A DNA stretch of 64,000 nucleotides from Croceimicrobium sp965656185 (GTDB lineage Bacteria; Bacteroidota; Bacteroidia; Flavobacteriales; Schleiferiaceae), in the NCBI GenBank assembly GCA_965656185.1, contig CBFHJH010000001.1, forward strand, positions 186,001-250,000, in the 5' to 3' direction. The notes beneath the pieces are model-generated. The model saw nothing but the letters and a program-made list of their open reading frames with translations, was not told the DNA's origin and did no database searches. Positions 25,223 to 33,199 of the stretch are shown here, one piece after another; within the stretch, counting starts at the first letter, position 1, and every line of letters starts with the position of its first letter. Both the position numbers and the translations under genes were made by a program.

Positions 25223-26742
25223 GCCGGATATTGCTTGGTACCTTCTAAAAGGATGTATTTACGTCCTCCCATTTCCCAAGTCTTAATTTGCTTCAACCAA
25301 TTTAAATTGAGTAGGAAGTCCTCGTCGATTTTGGTATAAAAAGGCACTTGGTGACTGTCCCACAAGAAAAGGCTATTGGGCTTAAGTTGTTCTTTAATTT
25401 CCCGGTCTACCCTTTGCCAATTTACTTGTTGTTCCGAGTCTAAGGGATTATGGCCACTTAAAATGGAGAAATAGGGGAGNNNNNNNNNNNNNNNNNNNNN
25501 NNNNNNNNNNNNNNNNNNNNNNNNNNNNNNNNNNNNNNNNNNNNNNNNNNNNNNNNNNNNNNNNNNNNNNNNNNNNNNGTCGCTTACCAGATGCCGCTCT
25601 TCAAGGTCTGGATAGATCGCCTTCACTTCAGGGTATATGTGGTTTTGGATGAACTTCTGATAGGGCCCCAACTGAAAAGCCATTTGATAGTAAAGCTTCA
25701 ATTCATCTTTTTGCGAAAGGCTGGAAGCAATGCTCAATGGTATCAATGATACCAAAACTAGCCGTTGATGCTTGGTTTTGAGGTAAACGATTAACTTCTC
25801 CAAACCATAGATGATTAGTAACCAAAACAAGGGGAAGATCATGATCATTACGCGCTCTAAACCAGCTGAGGCATAAATCCCTAGGGCCCAAACCGCGCTA
25901 TGTGCAGCTAAAAAAGTCAAAGCGGGTAGGAGAAGAAGAGTTACTTCGAATTTTAGCTTCCTAGGATTCCGGATGAAGTGGTAAACCAAAAAAGCAGTGC
26001 CTAAATAGACGAGGCTGAAAACAAGCTGACTCATCATGACTTCTAGGCGGTCTAGATAATGAAACCAAGTGCCTTTGCCATAAACACTGGCCCCAGCTAC
26101 ATAGGGCGATTTAATGATCCATAGCACATCACCATTGTGCCAAAAAGAACCAACTAAAGCATAGAAAATGCTGCCGAAGGCGAGGAATATGATCTTCTTC
26201 CAATCATTGGTTGAAAGGGCATATAGGGCGAAAATGGGCAATAGTACTTGGGCTTCGCTGCGGCAAAATGGTAGAAAGGACAAGAGAAGGTAGGCCCAAG
26301 TTCTTAGAACGGGTCTATTTTCACCTAAGTCTAAAAGGTAGATCCCCAGGATCAATACTAAGGCCGCAAAAGGTTCGGTTAGACCCGTATTGAGGTAAGC
26401 AATATAGGCGGGGCCCACAAAGGCAAGCAGAGGTAAAAGCCAAGTTAATTTCCAATTCCGCCGTAAGGCGATTAAAGAAGCGAAGAATGAGGCTGAAACA
26501 CCGCAAAGAATGTTGAAGACCTTAATGCCCTTGAAACCAAAATAGGTCCAAGGAGAGGCCCAAAAAGTAAAAAATGGTTTGGCCCACGAGCGAAACAAGG
26601 CGTCGCTATCTATGGTAGCCTGTTTAGCCCAGAAAAAGTGCATAATCGTATCGCCTTCACCACCAACACTGGGAGATAGTATGGCCGCAATGACCAGTGC
26701 GACTAAAATAAGCAGGTGCAGAATAATTAAGTAACGGCGCAT
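25198..26742 (-). CDS. Multi-spanning membrane protein, GT-C glycosyltransferase-like (contains N run)
   Basis: 514 codons counting the 33 unknown ones. About ten hydrophobic segments occupy residues 5-330; an acidic pair in the first loop (GGEGDTIMHFFW) and a second conserved-looking loop (NTGLTEPFAALVL) fit polyprenyl-phosphate-sugar dependent GT-C transferases. The C-terminal soluble part is interrupted by 99 Ns (25480-25578) and holds FLWDSHQVPFYTKIDEDFL. No named family is recognised with certainty. It follows the Sua5 gene after 2 bases, and overlaps the convergent nnr gene by 25 bases, with no terminator between them. Confidence 0.65.
   Translation of the reverse strand: MRRYLIILHLLILVALVIAAILSPSVGGEGDTIMHFFWAKQATIDSDALFRSWAKPFFTFWASPWTYFGFKGIKVFNILCGVSASFFASLIALRRNWKLTWLLPLLAFVGPAYIAYLNTGLTEPFAALVLILGIYLLDLGENRPVLRTWAYLLLSFLPFCRSEAQVLLPIFALYALSTNDWKKIIFLAFGSIFYALVGSFWHNGDVLWIIKSPYVAGASVYGKGTWFHYLDRLEVMMSQLVFSLVYLGTAFLVYHFIRNPRKLKFEVTLLLLPALTFLAAHSAVWALGIYASAGLERVMIMIFPLFWLLIIYGLEKLIVYLKTKHQRLVLVSLIPLSIASSLSQKDELKLYYQMAFQLGPYQKFIQNHIYPEVKAIYPDLEERHLVSDXXXXXXXXXXXXXXXXXXXXXXXXXXXXXXXXXLPYFSILSGHNPLDSEQQVNWQRVDREIKEQLKPNSLFLWDSHQVPFYTKIDEDFLLNLNWLKQIKTWEMGGRKYILLEGTKQYPAYLAAKSE
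25480..25578. other. Assembly gap of 99 Ns
   Basis: Ninety-nine undetermined bases in the C-terminal part of the GT-C-like gene; frame is kept on both sides. Same length as the dapB gap. Confidence 0.97.
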
Positions 26743-26744
26743 TG

Positions 26745-27368
26745 CTAGATCTGGTCGATATCCCCTTTGCCTTCTCGGATAATTTCGGGATAACCTTCAC
26801 TAAGGTCTACTACCGTAGAGGCAAAGAGATCGCCTATGCCACCATCGATAACCAGATCTACTTGGGGACCATATTTTTCCGCAATCAGCTCTGGATCGGT
26901 GGTGTATTCGATGATCTCATCTTCATCGTGCACCGAACTGGCAATGATCGGTCGCCCTAAGCTGCGCACCAACTCACGGGGTATGCTGTTATCGGGAATT
27001 CGGATACCGACCGTTTTCTTTTTCTTTTGGAAAATTTTAGGAATTGCGCTGCCGGCTTTCAGGATAAAAGTATAGGGACCCGGCAAACAGCGATTCAATA
27101 TTTTATAGGTTGGCGTGTCTACGGACTTGGTGTAAGCGCTTAAAATGCTCAGGTCCGGAAAGATCAAAGCGAACTCGGCTTTTTCAGGCTTCAGGCCTTT
27201 GATGCGCGCAACTTTATCGATTGCTTTTGGCTTATTGATGTCACATCCGAAAGAATAAACCGTATCGGTGGGGTAAACGATTACCCCACCGCGGTTTAAT
27301 ACTTCAACTACCCGATCGATCTCCTTTTGATTCGGATTGTCGGAATAGATGCGAACGATCTCTGCCAT
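26745..27368 (-). CDS. Threonylcarbamoyl-AMP synthase family protein (Sua5/YciO/YrdC)
   Basis: 207 residues with a single YrdC-like domain: GGVIVYPTDTVYSFGCDI at about 28-45, ARIKGLKPEKAEFALIF, CLPGPYTFILKA and VGIRIPDN. It has no C-terminal Sua5 extension. The KGLKPEKAEF segment (rather than KxRxxxxPL) is more like the YciO branch, whose activity is weak or unproven, so a role in tRNA t6A formation is likely but not certain. ATG overlaps the transaldolase stop by one base (TAATG). Confidence 0.85.
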   Translation of the reverse strand: MAEIVRIYSDNPNQKEIDRVVEVLNRGGVIVYPTDTVYSFGCDINKPKAIDKVARIKGLKPEKAEFALIFPDLSILSAYTKSVDTPTYKILNRCLPGPYTFILKAGSAIPKIFQKKKKTVGIRIPDNSIPRELVRSLGRPIIASSVHDEDEIIEYTTDPELIAEKYGPQVDLVIDGGIGDLFASTVVDLSEGYPEIIREGKGDIDQI

Positions 27369-28024
27369 TATTGATTGCCCTTGCGGTAATCGGCTAAGAA
27401 TTTCTCCAAGCCAATATCGGTTAGAGGGTGATTTAAGAGACCCATAATGCTGTTGAGTGGACCGGTAATTACATCGGCGCCGATCTTAGCACAGTCTAGT
27501 ACGTGCATGGTGTGACGTACGCTAGCGGCCAATATCTCGGTTTCAAAACCGTAATTGTCATAGATCAAGCGGATGTCCTCGATAAGCTGAAGACCATCGG
27601 TAGAAACATCGTCTAGGCGACCAATGAATGGGGATACATAGGTAGCACCTGCCTTGGCAGCCAAGAGCGCTTGACCGGCAGAGAACACTAATGTACAATT
27701 GGTTTTGATGCCTTTATCGGAAAAGTATTTTAAGGCTTTCACACCGTCTTTGATCATGGGAACTTTAACCACGATCTGTGGGTGAAGGTCGGCTAAAGCT
27801 TCACCTTCTTTGATCATTCCTTCAAAATCGGTAGAAATAACTTCGGCACTCACATCACCGTCGACTAAGTCGCAAATGTCTTGGTAGTGCTTCAGGATAT
27901 TGTCGGCACCGGTGATGCCTTCTTTAGCCATTAAAGATGGATTGGTGGTTACACCGTCAAGGACCCCAAGGTCTTGAGCTTCCTTGATTTGATCTAAGTT
28001 AGCGGTATCAATGAAAAATTTCAT
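27368..28024 (-). CDS. Transaldolase / fructose-6-phosphate aldolase-like (short class)
   Basis: 218 residues of the short transaldolase family (TalC/FSA type) with a TIM barrel. It starts MKFFIDTANLDQIKEA and shows GVTTNPSLMAKEG, the Schiff-base lysine in VVKVPMIKDG near residue 85, NCTLVFSAGQALLAAKAGA, and SPFIGRLDDVS. It moves dihydroxyacetone units in the pentose phosphate pathway. The frame continues 8 codons upstream, but the ATG at 28024 fits the family start exactly. First gene of a run with Sua5 and the membrane transferase. Confidence 0.92.
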   Translation of the reverse strand: MKFFIDTANLDQIKEAQDLGVLDGVTTNPSLMAKEGITGADNILKHYQDICDLVDGDVSAEVISTDFEGMIKEGEALADLHPQIVVKVPMIKDGVKALKYFSDKGIKTNCTLVFSAGQALLAAKAGATYVSPFIGRLDDVSTDGLQLIEDIRLIYDNYGFETEILAASVRHTMHVLDCAKIGADVITGPLNSIMGLLNHPLTDIGLEKFLADYRKGNQ

Positions 28025-28069
28025 GGAGCTGTTTGAATTTAGCAGCAAAGTACGGCAATTCTCACGAGC

Positions 28070-30460
28070 TTAGGAATGGCTAGGCAGGATAAAATAGAAC
28101 TCACTGCCCTGATCTAGAGCACTGTCTATTTGCAGGCTACTATTCATGTTTAGCAGTAATTCTTGACAAAGGGGTAGGCCGATAGCCGTACCTTCTTCCC
28201 CAGCAGTTCCTTTGTGAGAAACGGTATTCTTAGAACTGAGGATTTGATTGATTTGATCGCCGCTCATACCCATGCCATTATCCTTAACCGAAATTTTAAT
28301 TTGCTGGTCCTTAAGCACGCTGCTTCTGATAATGATCTTCCCTTCCGTGGGTTGAACGTATTTTAAGGCATTATTAAGCAAATTACGCAGTACCACGCGC
28401 ACCACATTGGGATCGGCATTTACCTGAAGGTTTTCATCGATTTGATTGGTGATTTCCACCGCTTTGCCCTGTGCACGGCTTTCCAGTTCCTTCACCAGAT
28501 CTTTGGCCAAGCGGTCCACGTAGAAATTCTGTTTCTTTAGTCGCAAGCCATCGCTTTGCTGCTTTACCCAATCTAAGGTTTTAAAAAGTAGGGTACGGGT
28601 TTTGGCTAAGCTTTCGCTGATGAGCTTGAGATGCGATTGATGTTCTTCGATGCTATGTTCTTGCTCCAGACTCAACTTGGCTAGTTCCAAGCTACCTAAA
28701 ACCCCTTCTTTGAGGTCGTGTGCCAACAGGGATAGCATTTTCTCTTTCGCCTCATTGGCTTTTTCCAGCGCTTCTGATTTACGGTTAAGCTCCTGACTTT
28801 TACGCTGACTTTCACTAATGTCTGTAATTACCATAACGCAGCCCTGGGCCTGTCCTTCTGTTTCGATCTTAGACATCGAAATAACATGGTAATGAACTTG
28901 GCCTTTAAATTCTTGGCTGCTAATATTTTGAAGGTTCCCAATTTTGGAAACCTGTTCCAATCTTTTTTGCCAATCCAGTTGCTGCGTTTCAGATTTGAAT
29001 TGATCTAAAAAGGACTTATTACGCTTTAGTTTGAAACCCAAGAAGCTTTCACAGTAGCGCTCTGCCGCTGGATTGAAGAAATCGATTTGCCAATTCTCGT
29101 CTATGGCAATGAGCGCATTGTTTAAGGCTCCTGCCGCTGCGATGGTCCTTTTCGAGAGAATCTTATTAAACTGATTGGCGCGGCGCAGGTCATTATTTAA
29201 ACGGTAGAATACGATAAAGCCGATCAGCGAAAGCAGGGTAACAATCGTGATAAATACAATGGTTAGGTTCTGGCTCGCGATTATCTCCTTTTGTTCTTCC
29301 GTTTCCTGTTCAAGATTCACTAATTCCTCGCGATAGTCTACGAAAGCGCGTTGTACCTTGAGCAGATCCATTTGAAGGCTGTCTTTCATGGAAACCACCC
29401 GAAGGCCGAGATCATTTACTCTTTGCAATAGTTCATTGGCTTTTGACTCAAAACCCATCTTTCGCAATGCTTTCTCTTTTTGCTTTAAATAGCGAAACTG
29501 CTTATCGATGTTCCCGGCTCGGCCTACCCTGGCTAAGGCAGAGTCTAAATAAAATACCGCGCTGTCGTAATTATTGGTTTCGAAGAAATAACGGATCTTT
29601 AATCGCACCCAAAAACTATCATTAAAGGGATGCTCCATATTGGCCGCCTTGTTCAAAAACTCTTTAGCCTTATTGTATTCCTTTTGATCTATATTGAGCT
29701 CGGCCCACTCGCTGTAGATCTGTCCAAAGAACTCCATATTAGTTGCACTGGAGCTGTAAAACTCAGCCCTACTTAAGCAGGAGTCTGCCTTGGCGGGATA
29801 GCCCAGGTCTTTGTAAACTCGGGCAATGTAGATCATTGAATGAGCCAGCAAGAAGTTTTGGTCAAGCTGCTCCTTTCGCGTTTTATAGGCCCTCAGAAAA
29901 TAGCTTAATGCCGAATCATTTTGCCCTAGATTAGCATGACAAAGGCCTATATTGTTCAAGGCAACCGCTTCGCCATACCAGTCTTCGTTGGCCGCCATCA
30001 GGGTAGCACAATCATTAAAAATACTCAGGGCATCTTCGTACAAAGAGACCTCATAAAGCACGATACCGTACCCGATTAGAAACCAACCTTCGGAACTACG
30101 ATAACCCGAATAATCCTTGAGGCCTAGGTATTTCATGCCATCGGCAAAGGCCCGTAAAGCTTCAATATTATTTCCCTTTTCATTGTAACATTTACCTTCC
30201 TGAGCTTTGATGTATAGGATGTCGAAATGATCGGCATGTTCTAAGGAAAGCTGCTCGGCAATTTTGAGGTATTTCAATCGATTGGTGAAGGTTTCACCAA
30301 GGTCCTCGGCCATTAGACGGTAAGCCCGGACGTATTTTTCGGGACAATCAAGACTGTCGCATTCTTGGCGTATTTCGTGAAGATATTCACGACCATTACT
30401 CTGAGCAGTAAGCAGCAGAACGTTTAAAACCAGAAAGGTAGATGCAAATATTTTCTTCAA
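28070..30460 (-). CDS. TPR-PAS sensor histidine kinase (orphan)
   Basis: 796 residues. A signal peptide (KKIFASTFLVLNVLLLTAQ) is followed by TPR-like helical repeats to about 370, a coiled segment, one transmembrane helix at about 398-420 (IVFITIVTLLSLIGFIVFY), a PAS domain at about 430-550, a short coiled coil, a HisKA-like H-box with AHDLKEGVLGSLELA (His near 580), and an HATPase with VLRNLLNNALKYV, DNGMGM and GLPLCQEL. The TTG at 30460 is chosen: an ATG start at 30553 would put the coding region into the SRP RNA and spoil the signal peptide. No response regulator is adjacent. Its signal is unknown. Confidence 0.87.
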   Translation of the reverse strand: MKKIFASTFLVLNVLLLTAQSNGREYLHEIRQECDSLDCPEKYVRAYRLMAEDLGETFTNRLKYLKIAEQLSLEHADHFDILYIKAQEGKCYNEKGNNIEALRAFADGMKYLGLKDYSGYRSSEGWFLIGYGIVLYEVSLYEDALSIFNDCATLMAANEDWYGEAVALNNIGLCHANLGQNDSALSYFLRAYKTRKEQLDQNFLLAHSMIYIARVYKDLGYPAKADSCLSRAEFYSSSATNMEFFGQIYSEWAELNIDQKEYNKAKEFLNKAANMEHPFNDSFWVRLKIRYFFETNNYDSAVFYLDSALARVGRAGNIDKQFRYLKQKEKALRKMGFESKANELLQRVNDLGLRVVSMKDSLQMDLLKVQRAFVDYREELVNLEQETEEQKEIIASQNLTIVFITIVTLLSLIGFIVFYRLNNDLRRANQFNKILSKRTIAAAGALNNALIAIDENWQIDFFNPAAERYCESFLGFKLKRNKSFLDQFKSETQQLDWQKRLEQVSKIGNLQNISSQEFKGQVHYHVISMSKIETEGQAQGCVMVITDISESQRKSQELNRKSEALEKANEAKEKMLSLLAHDLKEGVLGSLELAKLSLEQEHSIEEHQSHLKLISESLAKTRTLLFKTLDWVKQQSDGLRLKKQNFYVDRLAKDLVKELESRAQGKAVEITNQIDENLQVNADPNVVRVVLRNLLNNALKYVQPTEGKIIIRSSVLKDQQIKISVKDNGMGMSGDQINQILSSKNTVSHKGTAGEEGTAIGLPLCQELLLNMNSSLQIDSALDQGSEFYFILPSHS

Positions 30461-30539
30461 TTCCAAGCCTTTGATACAAAGTGGGCTGGCAACGAATTTA
30501 ACTAAAAAATGTGGAGTGAAGAAAAGAAGAAAGTAATAA

Positions 30540-30634
30540 GGCAAGCGATCCATATCACACCGCTACGACCGATTACCCTTGCTGCGTTCCCGCCCTGGGG
30601 GAGTTCATCAGGAGCTGGTTGTATGGGACTTGCC
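30540..30634 (-). ncRNA. ffs: Signal recognition particle RNA (small bacterial 4.5S type)
   Basis: About 95 bases. The ends pair (GGCAAG with CTTGCC), further stem pairs include CCATA with TATGG, and the apical domain is diagnostic: CAGG (30594-30597), a GCG-GGAA-CGC hairpin with the GGAA tetraloop at 30587-30590, and AGCA (30580-30583) on the opposite side, forming the Ffh-binding internal loop. It guides membrane proteins to the translocon with Ffh/FtsY. Exact ends are estimated from the closing stem. A full -7 box lies just upstream. Confidence 0.9.
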
Positions 30635-30644
30635 TTATTGCCTG

Positions 30645-30652
30645 CAAAAATA
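30645..30652 (-). promoter_or_regulatory. Promoter -7 box for the SRP RNA
   Basis: Minus strand TATTTTTG, a full TAnnTTTG match, about 10 bases before the RNA 5' end; TTTC lies 17 bases further upstream as a 3/4 match to the -33 box. Confidence 0.6.
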
Positions 30653-30676
30653 AGGGCTTCGGTAGAAATGAAAAAG

Positions 30677-30705
30677 TTTTTAGAAGTATTATTCGATTAT
30701 ATTTG
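30677..30705 (+). promoter_or_regulatory. Promoter of the DUF4199 gene
   Basis: TTTT (30677-30680), 17-base spacer, TATATTTG (30698-30705), a full -7 match, 17 bases before the ATG at 30723. It is back to back with the SRP RNA promoter. Confidence 0.55.
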
Positions 30706-30722
30706 TGCTTTATCTCATCACC

Positions 30723-31250
30723 ATGGAAAACAGACGACAAATAGTATTGAACTACGGCCTTATTCAAGGTTTGGTAAGCGTTGGATTAGCCCTAATTCTA
30801 TACCTTACTGGAAACTATAATGTTGGCGGCCAAGACACCAATTGGGTCTACGCTGTATTGAACCTAGTAATCGTAGTAACCTTCCCCTTATTGGCCATTC
30901 GCAAAGCCCGTGATCTTGAAAATGGCTTCATTAGCTTTGGGCGTGCCTTTAGTGTTGGTTTTCAGGTGATTCTTATCACTGCGATCATCAATGCCGTTTG
31001 GCTTTTAGTTTATACTACAAGTTTAGAGCCTGGTTATCAGGAGGTGATCTTGCAGCAAAATTACGAGCAAATGTCGGAGCAAGGCATGACTACCGAGCAG
31101 GTAGATAACGCTATTGAAATGACGAAGCGTTTTACCACCCCAACGTTTATGAGCATTTTTTCTATTCTAACCACCGCTTTTTTTGGGGCTATTGTAGCTC
31201 TAATATTAGCCGGTGTTTTTCAAAGAAAAGATCCCAATCAAATTGTCTAG
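30723..31250 (+). CDS. DUF4199 membrane protein
   Basis: 175 residues with four hydrophobic segments (about 10-30, 42-60, 78-100, 143-165) and the DUF4199 pattern: N-terminal YGLIQGLVSVGLALILYL and GFISFGRAFSVGFQVILITAIINAVW. The family is common in Bacteroidota inner membranes and has no known function. The ATG at 30723 follows a good promoter; an ATG 18 bases earlier falls too near the -7 box. Four bases separate it from the GT2 gene, with which it is often linked in this phylum. Confidence 0.88.
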   Translation: MENRRQIVLNYGLIQGLVSVGLALILYLTGNYNVGGQDTNWVYAVLNLVIVVTFPLLAIRKARDLENGFISFGRAFSVGFQVILITAIINAVWLLVYTTSLEPGYQEVILQQNYEQMSEQGMTTEQVDNAIEMTKRFTTPTFMSIFSILTTAFFGAIVALILAGVFQRKDPNQIV

Positions 31251-31254
31251 CTAA

Positions 31255-32214
31255 ATGGATTTATCCCTGGTCATTCCTCTGTACAATGAGGATGAATCAT
31301 TACCGGAACTCTACCGTTGGATTTGCGAAGTAGGAGAAAGGGAACAGATCGCTTTCGAGATCATCTTTGTGAACGATGGTTCTACCGATCGCAGTTTAGA
31401 GGTACTGCATGGTTTGGCCAAGGACGATTCTAGGGTGAAGATCATTTCCTTTCGAAGAAACCACGGTAAATCGGCGGGTTTAAACGTAGGCTTCGCCGCA
31501 GCATCGGGTGAAGTGGTTATTACGATGGATGCCGATTTGCAAGATAGTCCGGAAGAAATTCCCGATTTGATCCGTATGATCAAGGAAGAGGGTTACGATT
31601 TGGTAAGTGGTTGGAAGAAAAAGCGTTATGATCCGCTATCCAAAACAATTCCTACCAAGTTCTACAATTGGACGACGCGTCGAATCAGTAAAATTGAATT
31701 GCACGATTTTAATTGTGGTTTAAAGGCCTACCGCAATGAAGTTATAAAAGCAGTAAACGTACAAGGCGAAATGCACCGCTATATCCCGGTTTTGGCCAAA
31801 AACGCAGGCTTTTCTAAAATTGGTGAAAAGGTGGTAAAGCACCAGGCTCGGAAGTATGGTTCTACTAAATTCGGCTTGAGCCGATTTATCAATGGCCCAT
31901 TGGATCTTTTAACCTTGGCCTTCGTATCCAAGTTTTCCAAGAGACCCATGCACTTCTTTGGCCTTTATGGTACTTTAATGATGTTTTTCGGCTTCGCTTC
32001 GGCATTGTTTATAGGCGCCCAAAAGTTATATGCCCTCCAAATGGGCCACAAGGCGCCTTTGGTTACGGATAATGCTTTCTTCTATTTGGCCTTGGCTACC
32101 ATGGTTATTGGTGTGCAGTTATTCCTGGCCGGTTTTATCGCCGAATTAATCATCCGCAATAGCGCTAGAACGGTTGAATATACCATCGAAGAAAGGATCA
32201 ATTTTGAAGATTGA
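31255..32214 (+). CDS. Glycosyltransferase family 2, polyprenyl-phosphate type
   Basis: 319 residues. The GT2 catalytic domain spans about 1-215: LSLVIPLYNEDESLPELY, VNDGSTDRSLEVL, and the metal-binding MDADLQDSPEEIPDL near residue 90. HDFNCGLKAYR and RYIPVLAKNAGF are typical of dolichyl/undecaprenyl-phosphate mannosyl- or glucosyltransferases (GtrB/DPM1-like). Two C-terminal transmembrane helices (about 235-260, 280-305) anchor it. It likely makes the lipid-linked sugar donors that GT-C proteins in this window could use, but no direct link is shown. Confidence 0.9.
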   Translation: MDLSLVIPLYNEDESLPELYRWICEVGEREQIAFEIIFVNDGSTDRSLEVLHGLAKDDSRVKIISFRRNHGKSAGLNVGFAAASGEVVITMDADLQDSPEEIPDLIRMIKEEGYDLVSGWKKKRYDPLSKTIPTKFYNWTTRRISKIELHDFNCGLKAYRNEVIKAVNVQGEMHRYIPVLAKNAGFSKIGEKVVKHQARKYGSTKFGLSRFINGPLDLLTLAFVSKFSKRPMHFFGLYGTLMMFFGFASALFIGAQKLYALQMGHKAPLVTDNAFFYLALATMVIGVQLFLAGFIAELIIRNSARTVEYTIEERINFED

Positions 32215-33199
32215 ATTAAGTCTTATTATTCCGCTTTACAATCGTCCTGATGAAATTCGAGAGCTACTAGAGAGTCTTGTTTTGCAAAGTGACTCCGATT
32301 TTGAGGTAGTGGTGGTAGAAGATGGTTCTCAGGATAAGAGTGAGACCATTGTAGATTCTTTCAGCGAAAAGCTAAGCCTGCAATATTATTTTAAGGAAAA
32401 TAGCGGTCCAGGCCAGAGTCGGAATTACGGAGCAGAAAGGGCTCAAGGGAATTATTTGATATTTCTGGATTCAGACTGTATCATTCCCAGTCATTATGTC
32501 CAAGCGGTTAAATCCTTTTTAACCAAAAAATGGGTAGATGCTTTTGGTGGACCAGATAGGGCAGACGCTAGTTTCAGCCCCATTCAAAAGGCAATAAACT
32601 ACAGTATGACCGCGCTTTTTACCACCGGAGGTATTCGGGGCAATACCAAGAGCGTGGAAAAATTTCATCCGCGTAGCTTTAATATGGGCTACAGTAGAGT
32701 GGTGTTTGAACGCACAGGCGGTTTTGCCAAAATGCGGTTTGGCGAGGATATCGATATGAGCATTCGTTTGATGAAGGAGGGTTTCAAAACGGCGTTGATA
32801 CCGGAAGCTTATGTTTATCACAAAAGACGGAGCACATTCCGGCAGTTTTACAAGCAAGTGCATAATTCGGGAATTGCGCGGATCAATCTCTACAAACGAC
32901 ATCCGCAAAGCTTGAAACTCTTACACTTCTTTCCGGCCAGTTTCACCCTCTTTTGTATTGCTTCGGTTTTGGCGCTTTGGTTCAGTTGGATTCCGATCGC
33001 ATTATTAGCTTTTTATCTACTGCTCATCTTTTTTGACGCGAGCATTCAGAATCGCTCAAATCAGGTAGGGGCACTGGCCGTAATCGCTAGTTTTATTCAG
33101 CTTTTCTCTTACGGTCTGGGCTTTATAAAAGCCTTTTACCGTCGCTTGGTATTGGGCAAAGGAGAGTTTGCTGCCTATCAGAAAAACTTTTATAAGTAG
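32204..33199 (+). CDS. Glycosyltransferase family 2
   Basis: 331 residues from the TTG at 32204. The GT2 domain begins straight away (LSLIIPLYNRPDEIRELLES) and carries VVVEDGSQDKSE, ENSGPGQSRNYG and LDSDCIIPSHYV with a DSD metal motif. It then has GGPDRADA and GFAKMRFGEDIDMSIRL (GED acid motif). The C-terminus has two or three hydrophobic segments. The sugar and acceptor are unknown. An ATG at 32174 would overlap the preceding gene by 41 bases and add residues not expected before the first strand, so TTG (11-base overlap) is preferred. It overlaps the convergent gene at its end by 10 bases. Confidence 0.87.
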   Translation: MKIELSLIIPLYNRPDEIRELLESLVLQSDSDFEVVVVEDGSQDKSETIVDSFSEKLSLQYYFKENSGPGQSRNYGAERAQGNYLIFLDSDCIIPSHYVQAVKSFLTKKWVDAFGGPDRADASFSPIQKAINYSMTALFTTGGIRGNTKSVEKFHPRSFNMGYSRVVFERTGGFAKMRFGEDIDMSIRLMKEGFKTALIPEAYVYHKRRSTFRQFYKQVHNSGIARINLYKRHPQSLKLLHFFPASFTLFCIASVLALWFSWIPIALLAFYLLLIFFDASIQNRSNQVGALAVIASFIQLFSYGLGFIKAFYRRLVLGKGEFAAYQKNFYK

